Shown: piece after piece, positions 46,602 to 58,058 of the stretch
How the letters are laid out: each line of letters starts with the position of its first letter
Position numbering within the stretch: position 1 is the first letter of the stretch
Origin: Phymorhynchus buccinoides
Taxonomy: Eukaryota > Mollusca > Gastropoda > Neogastropoda > Raphitomidae
DNA: 64,000 nucleotides
Reading direction: 5' to 3'
Assembly: GCA_017654935.2 (NCBI GenBank)
Contig: CM065687.1
Coordinates: 29,081,752 to 29,145,751 of the forward strand
The notes under the pieces: generated by a model
What the model was told of the DNA's origin: nothing
Seen by the model: the letters and a program-made list of their open reading frames with translations, nothing else
Database searches by the model: none
Position numbers and translations under genes: made by a program

Positions 46602-49600
46602 AGTCTCTGACACACACACACTCAGCACTAAGTCAGTGAGTATAAACAGGTATTTATGCCTGTCTTTGAGTTACTCAGGGCTAAGTGTAAAAAAAAGTAT
46701 TTATTTCCTGTATAAATCTCTCTTTCTCTGTGGTTGTGTGTCACTCTGTGTGTGTGTGTGTGTGTGTTCATAATCATCATGAAAAAGGTATAAATACATG
46801 GATGTGAAAGTTACACGTAAATGAAATGCGCTTTTTCTATTCATTGCTAGGTGATTGGCATCGTTATCAACTTTGTGGATCAGAGCCAAAGGGAAACAAA
46901 CTTACAAAGCATCGTTCTCAAGTCATGAGAATGATGCTTTGTTTGCTACCCTTTGGCTCTGATCCACTCATTGCTAGGTGATTGGTATCATAATCAACTT
47001 TGGTGGAGGGGAGTTAATTAAAAAAGAGAGTTCTCCCCCTTTGTTCAATTAACTTATTCAGTCAGAAAATATATATCTAGACCATTTTCTCAGATTCAGT
47101 CTAACAACTGTAAGTGTAACACTAACAGGTCTCTTTTAGCCCTTTCACTGCCAATGTCGCATTTTTGCACCACAATGATTTAACACCCATGTCACTAAAA
47201 CTGTAAAAGGCATCAAATCGGGGTCTGTTATCCAAAGACCATATTCTGTTGATTTAGGGAGGTAAGGAAGGATAGGCCTTACCTTAAATATGTCACAGAG
47301 GAATCCCTAATATTACAGACACATTTTTGTCTCTACACAGGTAAGTTTAATGGGAAAAGTTTGCTGAAAAATGGTTGGCAGTGAAAGGGTTAAATTCTAT
47401 AAGAAATTGATAATTTCTCAGTTAAAATCCTCTGGCATTGAAGGGGTTAACTACCGTTAAGCATGCAGTGGAAGCCAGCTAATTCAAAAACTTTTATTTT
47501 AAATTGATAATTAATTCACAATAATTTTGGGGTCCCAATTTTATATTTTTTTATGGCTAAACATTGTTTATCTCATAATATTTGCTATTTCAATTAGATA
47601 ATAGTTTTAATACTGGCTATCTCAAAATAAAATTTCGGTCCTTTCCATTCTGACTTAGCAGATTTCTAGTATTGAAAGTTGTGTAGCTGTGTGCAGTATG
47701 TATGGAATTGGAACTGTAGTGTAATGTTTGGTATTATTGCAGAATGGATTCAAGTGTCACATGATGTCAGAGTCTCACCAGAGGCAACTGCTGCTGTTTG
47801 CTGAAAATCCTGACGAATATGTGGATAGCTTCTCCAAGTAAGTTACTGTCACTAGAGATAAGAAATGTGATCGACGAAGAAGAAGACTAGAGATAAGAAT
47901 AGAATTGTAATGTTGTTGATGTTGTTTATAGCCCCGTCGACTGCTATGGCCATTTCAGGGCTGTCACCACGTCAAAATTTGAGCACATAAGATCACAGTT
48001 TAAAATCCGACCACGTGATATCACAGTTAAAAATATACAATTAAAAACGTAAAGATTGGAAACAGAAGTTAAAAAAGGGATTAAAATTTTGTCATGTATA
48101 AAAACCTTACACAGTTAAAAGCTTACAATTGATGTTTTAAAACTGAACATGACTTTTTATACCTTATTAAAAATAGAATTGTACATATGCAGTGTCTAGT
48201 AAGTGGTCATATATTGAAAGCTTCCGTTTCAGTGTGTCTGATGCATCAAATGTGTGTCGCATGATACATTAGAGCTTTCTGCTGGGTGTGAAACAACTCA
48301 CTAAAATTGCCATGACATGGTAACTTAACAGGTAAGCTCATGAAAAAATGGTTCAGAGCTTTTATGCTGTAACAGGTAGACAAAACAATCCTTCACTGTT
48401 TCTGCCTCTTTATTTTAACCGATATTTTATTTAATAACGTTATTAACAAGTCTACTACAAAACATTTGTCTTCACTAATGTGAAAAGGAGATGACATTTC
48501 AGAAATGGTCACTAGAAAGTCTTTTATCATAATTATGAGGTTGGTATTTTTCAGAAGCGACACACTCCTAATTTTCATCAGTTACTTTCAAAGTATGCAG
48601 TCAAAAAGTAATATTTATTTTTGGTATGCTTTTAGTGAGGTAGTTTTTTATGCTTTATCATACATGTATGAATTCAGTGTATGGGAAAAAACACTCTATA
48701 AGATCTTACTGTGGATGAAAATACCCTCTGAGTCTGATCTAAAGACAAAGTCGGGGATAAATGGAGGCCTGCATGTTAACTCGAATAAGGCATGCCTACC
48801 GCTAAATATTCTTCTGCAGATGTGAAGGCATGAAATATGTGCACATAACATCATGTGTGTGTATTATGCGTGCTGTTTATCGAATAGTTGATTTTCATAA
48901 ATTGATAAATTACTGATATACAACTTAGGATACCCTTGATCTATATGCGAGCTGGAGAAAAAGTTGCAGTTTGAATTTCAAATTATTTTACAGATCTAAA
49001 CTACCATTGTTTGTTGCGTGGTTTGTATTTGTTTTGGTTTGGGTTTTGTTGTTGTTGTTGTTAATGTGCTTCATTATTTCATTGTTTAACACAATTGTTT
49101 AGTTTATAAGATGCAGCCTTTAATTTTTTATTATTTTTCTATTTTCAGAGAATTTGAAGAGGGCTATTGTGAATTACTGAAGCGACGATTTGGCACAAAA
49201 AGAGTGCATGCGAATATTGTTTACCAAGAGTACATTGCCCACCGGGATCATGTGCACATGAACTCCACAATGTGGGAAACTCTTACAGACTTTATCAAGT
49301 GGCTGGGACGAGAAGGTACGGATAAATAAGGTTGAACAAATGTGATGCAGTACGCGAATACCCAGCTAAAGTCGGCCAGCCACAAGAGAGAGAAAGAGAG
49401 AGAGAGAAAGAAAGAGAGAGAGATTTGATTGATTGAAAAATTGTTCAAAATAAACTATTAGAGATAGATGAATTCTGTTTTTTGCCTGTTAATCTGTTGT
49501 CTCTGGCCTTTCTGAAAATATGAATAAGTCAAAAGTGATCATTTACGACATTAGCCTGGTTTTCCTGTGCTGCATCACAAATGTGGTATGGTGCTGCTTT

Positions 49601-52600
49601 GAAAGTTAAAATATAATGTAATATATATATTATAATATTTAACATGGGTGCTACTCTTTCAATTTTACACTGATTTCAGTATTTTTAATTTTACCAAAAA
49701 CTGAACTTCATGTTTTTTTTAATTCATCCCAAAAAATAATAATTTGACCACAAGCGATTTGGGGCGTTTTGAACTTGGTTGTTCTATCTTGGAAGTTTAC
49801 AAAGGCAATGTAATAATTTTACAAGGCTTATCAGACTCAAACTGTCTCTGTCATTTTAACTGTCTGTCTGTCTCGTTATCTCTCTCTCTTAAGTTGTCTG
49901 GCAGGGCTCTGCCCCTATACCCTGCCGGGGCCATGGGTCCCTGGATCCCTGCCTTTTTTTTTTCATTTTGGGGAGTTGCACCCATGTAGTAATGCATGTT
50001 TGCATGCTACTGTAATCAAAGAAAGTTGGCATTTTTTGTGGGTTTTTTTATTATTATTTACTGATATGTTAATGAAAGAAAACTACTTCATATGTTGTCA
50101 GATATTTTGGGAGAGGGACTTAGATGCAAAAATATGGCTAAAGGCAATGTCTTAGTTTTTGGAGAGAAAAAAATATGTTTATTTAAATGTATTCACTCTT
50201 CATTCTCACTTGTATGTATACAGCTTTTCTCACTTTGACTATTCTGAATTTAGGGGGTTTATCTTTTTTCCTTTCTTTTCTTTTCTTTAGTTGTCGTTGT
50301 TGCAGTGCTGCAAACGCCGGTTTGTGGGGTGCCGAAGCATGTGGCTTCCAGTTTTTGGAGTGCCAAAATGTGTGGTTTCTGGTTTCTGTTGTGCTAAAAC
50401 TTGTGGCTTCCAGTTTTTAAAGTACCAAAACTTATGGCTTAGTGTTTTGGAGTTATTAGCAGTAAATAGATTTGTTAGGATGAGATTGAGAGACTTCAGG
50501 AAGACATAATTGAAAGTTTCGTAAGCAATTATGTTTATTTTGTGCAAACTTAGACATTGACATAATGGAAGACAAACTCCTTTTTTTCTCAACAAGGAAA
50601 AGATTTCTATGGCATATTTATGGCTGAAGTCTTTATTACATTGTATAATCATGGCTGAAAGTCTTTCTTAAAAAATACAGTGGAACCTCCCTTATAAGAC
50701 CTCCCATTATCAGACTCCCTCCCATATAAGACCTACTTCTCTGAGACATTGCCCTTCTTTGTAAGTATTAAAATTACCTCCCTTATAAGACCTCTCTCTT
50801 ATAAGACCTCATTTGGGATGGTTTTTGAAGGTCTTATAAGGGAGGTTCCACTGTAGAAGATTTTCACTGTTCCTATTCTCGGTGGCAGGCAAATGCACAG
50901 TGGACTACACGGAAAAGGGCTGGTTCGTGCAGTACATCGACCGCGACCCGGAGACCATCCGCAAACAGGAGGCCTCGCGAGCCAAGGAGAAAATGGACAT
51001 GGACGACGAGGAACGCACCTCCCACTTCATCCAGAAACAGATCGAGCGGGCGGCAGAGACCGCCAAACAGGCACCGGTCACGGAGTTCACGGAACTACAG
51101 CGTCAGGATGAGGATGAGAAAGGTGAGCCGTTTTTGCCTGCCTGGCAGGGAAACACAGAAGAAATGCTATTGAATTAAGGATCAATGTCTTAGGCGTGGT
51201 GCACGCGGAAATAATCAATAAGTAAAAGTAAGAAGGAAACAAGTATATGAATTAGGGGAAATTCGGACACGTGCATATATTTTTTTCCTTTCTTTCTTTT
51301 ACTTGTTTGTTGTCCAATGGGGCTTATGTCTGGTGGACTTTTTGTCTGGTTGGCTTTGGATTGCGCATGGGTTTCCGCGTGGAACATCCGCGTGTATGAT
51401 TGTGTACAGTCTTATGTCAAAGACTCTAAAAGGGTAAGATGGACTACTTAAGAGTTACGGCGAGCCGGGCTGATAGAGTTATCGTTAGTGGGGTAGTTAC
51501 ACCATTCACAGTGGCGGCTATCCAAAGACTCAGACTGGAATTTGAACGGAGAATTCAACTGGCCTATTGACATGTTTTTAACCTAAATGTGTCATGTTTA
51601 AAAGGGACATAACCAGTGTTTCTGTCCTCACTACTCATTTTAGTAAGTGTTCCACGCCTGACAGGCAGCATGGTCACGAGCTCTGATATGTTTTCACTGT
51701 AGTGTTGTACCTAGATCGTTTATTGTTGTGAAAAGTGTACAAGTGTAGCATGATGGAGTGGTGCGTGTATTGGTGCTTGTTTTGTGCAGTTCTTCCGCCT
51801 GATTTGCTAGTTATTTGGACTGCTTTTTTGTTTCAACTGTCCAACTCTCATGCTAACCAAGAAACGTCATTCCCCCTATACCAGCCTGCTTGCCAACATG
51901 TGGAACCCATTTCTTCCATCCCCCATCCTCCTCACCCCTCCTCTCCCCCATTCTTGTACGGGCCTCTCCCTCCACTTGTTGACCCTACTCCATTCAGTCA
52001 AGCCCCTCACCACTCCCCCACCGCGCCTCTTTCTCGAATCTCCTATGGTCGAGAACAACTGCTGTCTGTTGCCCCTGCACCACTGGACCCCTCTGTAATA
52101 GAGGCCATCAAAGGAGTGGGAATTGGATACCATCTTCCACGGGTCCGGAAACACCGTGGTGGCCGGCGGAAACAGAGAAAGATCAGCACAGTGTGTGGTA
52201 ACAGACCTGATTCGGCCACCACTAAGCTGCCAACGCCTGACATCAACCAACACTGGGTCGGTCGACACGCCTTGCCTGTCTACCCCTTACCTCCCTCTCA
52301 CTGCCATCCTGTGGAACAATCCCTGAACTGTACAAATACTAGCTGTACAACCAAGCGTTCCCCTGACAACCTGATACGTATTCCAATTAGCAATGGGCCC
52401 TCCAGTACAACACAACGTAACGATTCCAACAGTCTACAACTGGCCCTCTTTAACGCAAGATCTGTTAGCGACCCACTGAAACGAGCAGAGATCCACTCTT
52501 TCATTACGGACAATGACTGTGATGTTTTCGTAATAACAGAATCCTGGCTTAAAAAACAAGGCGATGAAGCAAAGTGTGCTGACCTGACACCATCTGGCTA

Positions 52601-55431
52601 CACACTCTCTTCCTTCCCCCGCCCTTCACGCGGTGGGGGGATTGCGCTCATCTCTAAGAACTCTCTGGCCAAGCATCTTTCTACCTCCACTGCCTTTCCC
52701 TTCCAACATCTCAGCTTTGAAGCAGTTCGCGTTACCCTGGCAACGTCGTCTTCTCCTGTCCACTTCATCTGCGTGTACCGACCTCCACCAAGCCGCAAAA
52801 ATAAACTGACAGACGCTATGTTTCTCAGTGAATTCCCTGACCTTTTAGAGTACTGTAATAACCTTTCTGGAAAGTGTATTATATTAGGAGACATTAATGT
52901 TCATTTTGATACTCAGCATAACCCTGTAACTACTAAGACGATTAATGCTTTGGATATGTTTCACTTTTGTCAATCTGTTACCGAGCCAACTCATGAACGT
53001 GGCCACATTCTGGACTGGGTAATTTATAGACCAGATGATGATTTGCTACGCTCTACTCATGTCACTCAATCTCTTGCTTCTGACCATTTCTGTATTGTTT
53101 GTGAACTATGTTTGTCTGTCCCGTCTGACACCCCATCGTACAGACAGTCTCGTAATGTACGCGGCATGGATAGATCAGCATTTCAAGCAGAGTTGCGCGC
53201 GACTATCTGCCCTGAATCATGCCCCACGGTCAACAACCTTAACAGCGCTCTCACTCGCGTTATCGACACACACGCGCCGTTACGTCACCGCCAAGAGCGT
53301 GCCGATAGACTGGAGCCGTGGTACCCTTTAGTTAGCACTGAACTGAACTCGGCGAAGTCAGAAAAGCGTGTAGCTGAAAGAGCATGGCTTAAGACCCCCC
53401 TTACTGTTACAAAACAAATCTTCAACGCTGCGAAACGAAAAATAGCGAACATAGTGTTGACAGCAAGATCCTCCTTTTACACTGACCAAATAAACAATGC
53501 AGTGACCTCTAGTCGGCTGTTTTCTATCTGCAGCAAACTACTGGGGCGTGAAAAAAGCACCCCTCTCCCTACCACCCACCCTGTCAGTGACCTTCCTGAT
53601 GTCTTTAACGACTACTTTGTTCAGAAAATCCAGCTGATCAGAAACGAACTTGATCAGGCTTCTTCCACACCTAGGCCTACCACCCTGTTAGACCAAATAG
53701 GAACAACATCCACGTTCTTGGAATTTCAGCCAGTTACTGCCTTTGAATTGAAGAAGATCATTCTAAAAGCTAAACCCACTTCCTGTCCTCTTGACCCTAT
53801 ACCGACGCCACTTTTCATAGAGTATCTTGATGAACTACTCCCTACTCTCACCCATATTGTCAACAACTCTCTGACATCTGGCTCCTTTCCATCTGTGTTC
53901 AAAACTGCCATTGTCAAACCACTTCTAAAGAAATCATCCTATTGGCGCACAGGATGCATGCTTTGTGAGTTCGTGTCATCCAAACACTCTCAAGAACTAT
54001 AGGCCTATATCCAACCTCTCTTTCATATCAAAAATCATCGAGAAATTAGTTCTTCATCAACTCCTAGGCTATCTCAATGAACATCAACTCATCAGTTGTT
54101 CACAATCAGCGTACAGGCCATTTCACAGCACTGAAACGGCACTGTTGAAAGTAACTAATGACATTCTCTTAGCTCTTGACTCTGGTGACGCATCTATATT
54201 AACTCTTTTGGATCTTTCAGCTGCTTTTGATACTATTGACCACCATATACTCCTTAAGAGGCTTCAAATCACCTATGGAATATCAAGCACTGCTCTGTCA
54301 TGGTTCTCGTCTTACCTTTCTGGTCGAACTCAGTCTGTCTCCATCAATGACTCATCTTCTGCAATGGTTGGCCTCACATGTGGGGTTCCTCAAGGCTCAG
54401 TACTTGGACCAGTCCTCTTCATCATGTACACTAAACCCCTGTCCGAGTTGATCACTTCTCATTCAGTTGATTCTCAGTCTTTTGCTGATGATACACAACT
54501 CCACAAGCCTGTATCCCCATCTACCATTCTTCCTTCTATATCTTCACTTGAATTCTGCATTCGCAACATCAAATCATGGATGCTACAAAACAAACTGAAG
54601 CTGAATGACGACAAAACGGAGGCCTTGTTCATCCACTCTCCATCTAGAAAACTTCCGTACCCAAAGCCTGATTCCATCTCTGTCTGTGACACTCAAATAC
54701 CTTTTTCTCCTTCTGCTAGAAATCTTGGCTTCCACATCTCTCAAGATATGAGTGTTGACTCACAAGTTCAAACTATCTGTCGGTCAGCATACTGTGAGCT
54801 GCGTCGCATTGGTACGATTCGCCATCTCCTGTCTATAGATACTACTAAAATACTAGTCTGCGCTTTTGTTCTCTCTAAACTAGATTATTGTAATTCACTC
54901 TTGTATGGCTGCCCCCAACACCTCATTGACAAGCTTCAAAAAGTCCAGAACTCTGCTGCCAGACTTGTCCTCAAGGTCTCTAAGTATCATCATGTTCAAC
55001 CACTCCTGATATCCCTTCATTGGCTTTCCATCAAAGCACGTATTGACTACAAAATTTCCACTCTATGTCATTCTTATTTCTCTGGAAATGCCCCTAGCTA
55101 CATTTCTGACATGCTTTCTGTCTATACTCCATCAAGGCAATTGCGGTCATCTTCAGATTCCAAAATTCTCTGTGTTCCTAGTACACGAACAAAAATGTTT
55201 GGTGAGCGCTCCTTTTCCTTTTCGGCCCCATCAGTTTGGAACTCCTTACCACGCGAAATCCGCCATATCCAGTCCTTGCAATGTTTCAAATCAGCTCTCA
55301 AGACCCACCTGTTCAAGCTACATCACAACCTTTAGGCCACATTACTTCTGGACTCTATTCTCACACACACACTCCCCTCCCCCCATATTAGTTTCACTGT
55401 GTGTTGACTGCAATGTGTACGTCAGCTTTGT

Positions 55432-55477
<46 letters not shown>

Positions 55478-58014
55478 TATGTGTGTGTGTGTTGATGCTT
55501 TGTTCAACTGATTGTATTTTGTATTGTGTTTTTTGGGTGGGGTGAGTGGTGGTGATGGTAACGGTGTGTGTGTGTGTGTGTGTGTGTATGTGCCGGTACG
55601 TGCGTGTATGTGTGGGTGGGGTGTGTATGTGTATGCCTATTTGCATGTGCGTGAGCGATTATTTCGTGGTGTTGTTGAATTTGTTGCTTCTTAATTTTTG
55701 TTGTTGTTAAGCGCATAGAGCTCCACATTGGTGGAGGAATGCGCTATATAAATGATTCACTATTATTATTATTATTATATAGGGAAAAGGGACCGGATGT
55801 TAGTCTTTTCTTTTCAGTGTCTTTGCTTATGTGAAACTTTTCCTACTAACTTGTCCTCGCTAGTTCCAGCACAGTTTTCCAGATTAGTAATTGCCTGCTG
55901 CTATAATCTGGTAGTCATAGAAGGACAGACTTGACTACCACACACACATTAAACAGTTAGGTGCTGTAAAGTGTTAGCAGCTTTAACAGAAGTGTTAATC
56001 TTTTAAACCGAAAGTGACCTCTCCTTCCTTCAATAGATTTTCTCACTCTCCCAGATTCACTTTGGCTTTATTTATAAAGCATGTTAACATTATGACTCCC
56101 AACCATTCGAACCGGAAATCGATCCCAGTTCCCGAGAGATGGGAATTAACTCCGAACGTCACACCAAATATTTTCATTAAAAAAATCACCCAGAATAAAG
56201 TCTAACTCACATTTCATTTCTGAAAGATGCATATTGAATAGCAATGATGATATTTTCATTCGAAAGCTAACACAATGTCACACAACAAACCATGAAATAG
56301 AAGAAAAAATCCGTAATGGCGCTCCGAGCATCGCGCCGAGTCAATACTGCACACGTCACGTGGAAAGAAGAAAAAAAGTTGGGGTCACTTCGAAAAATCC
56401 GTTCAAAAAGACTAGTGGGTGCTTTCCCTTGCTGTAAGAACCAAAAACGGACCAGCGGGAGTCAGGAACAGGAAGAACTAACTTAGTATATTGCATTGTG
56501 GGTAGGGAGAAAGTGAAAGTGAACGTACTAGACCTGGTGTTCAGCGGGCGCAATCGGCGCTTACGGGCTGCATGAGTTGACAAAATTTGGTCGAATTTGG
56601 CGTCTGTGTTCAAGAGAGGGTTAAAGTCATTAACTTTTCCCTCATACTTGCTAAAAAGAGGATAAATGGCCAGTTCTTGTATTAACTTACAACCTGAGCA
56701 TCTTGTGTTGCAGGCAATTTTATAAATATCCCAGAAAGGCCTATGTTTATGTTGTGTTATCCCACCTCTTTCTGCTGCCTAAAGACAGTGTTGTTATCAG
56801 TGAAAACAGAAACCTCTAGTAACATACACTGTCCTTTCTGCTGATGGTGGTAAAACTACCGGTTGCTATTATGAAATAGTGGCCTGTTGAACAGCTGTTG
56901 TCACTGAAACACGGCTCAATCCTGAATTCCAACTTTCATTTTCACTTATCTTTCACTTGTATCTCACATCAACCCATTTTGTGCTTTCATGTGCTATACA
57001 CCACATTTTCCCTTTCAAACCCATCCGTTCATTATGCAGGCCTTTGACACAAGAATCTTCAAGCTTTGAAATGCAGGGTTTTGTTTTTTTTCATCTTTAT
57101 TTTTATTTTATTGTTGTTGTTTTTGTGTGCAAAGGGTGCACTTAATCGAAATGTAAACGAAATAATTGAATGTGATACAAGATAATTTATTGTGCGTTAT
57201 TTTTATTTCAGTGACATTCTCAATGTCTGCTGTCAAAAAGGATGAGTCTTCTCAGCTGTAAGTATGATCACATTGCAGTGTATTTGATATATTCTACATA
57301 TTCTACATATAAAACTGCTGTGTTAAAGTTACAATGCGTATTTACTGTTGAAGTTTAGTTTTAATTTGTTTGTTAAAGTTTGCTCATAGACTGAATATGA
57401 TGTTTCTATTAAAAAAAAATCACAAAAGTATGAGCTATGAATGTATGTCTTCAAAAGTCAGTTTCTGAGTAAGTCTATCATTTAAAAAAACTTAAAAATG
57501 ATTTATTAATATTATTCAGACACAATGATATTTGATGCATTTGACTGTCTGGGCATCTCTATGCAGTGGGCATTGGTCTACTACATTGCCAGCAAAGTCA
57601 GCAAAATTATTGTCAACAAGCCGACACTAATGTGCTTTGTTTTGCATGAATAGTCGTATCAGTACTGTAGCTTCAAAAGAGTAACTGAAGCGATGAGGAT
57701 TTGAACGTTGCTGTGATATGTATCACCCCTCTGTGTTCAAATGAATCTGATTGTGCTTAACAAAACATGCCACCATCTGCTGCACAGCTGTACAGGCTAG
57801 TGAGTGAACTAATGACAACAGTGTGATAGCACGATGTCCAGTTTGCACTGAGCATAATGTCCAGTTTGCGCTGGCTCTTGTGCTGCAGCCAGAGGGATTG
57901 GTTGGTCCTTCCTCAATGTTAGCTGTCCTCAAACCCCTTTAGTGCAGGAATGCACCCTGGGCAAGGCTTCTCCGCTATAAACAAATTTTAGCCCAGCCTG
58001 CCGTAATAGCAGCT

Positions 58015-58058
<44 letters not shown>

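Larger units (their letters stand above)
51735..55778 (+). mobile_element. Near-complete CR1/L2-type LINE in KIN intron 4
   Basis: The element runs from at least 51735 (5' boundary not resolved) to a 3' tail GCGCTATATAAATGATTCAC followed by (ATT)n at about 55750-55778. It carries endonuclease and reverse transcriptase with all expected motifs but is interrupted at 53939-53982 by a foreign 44-base piece. It has the same orientation as KIN. A 5'-truncated relative lies at 24590-26048. Confidence 0.9.

Noticed and set aside
46397..46639. 80-residue frame after KIN exon 1
   Set aside because: Runs through the donor into (CT)n intron sequence.
52598..53917. Minus-strand frames within the LINE
   Set aside because: Antisense shadows of ORF2.
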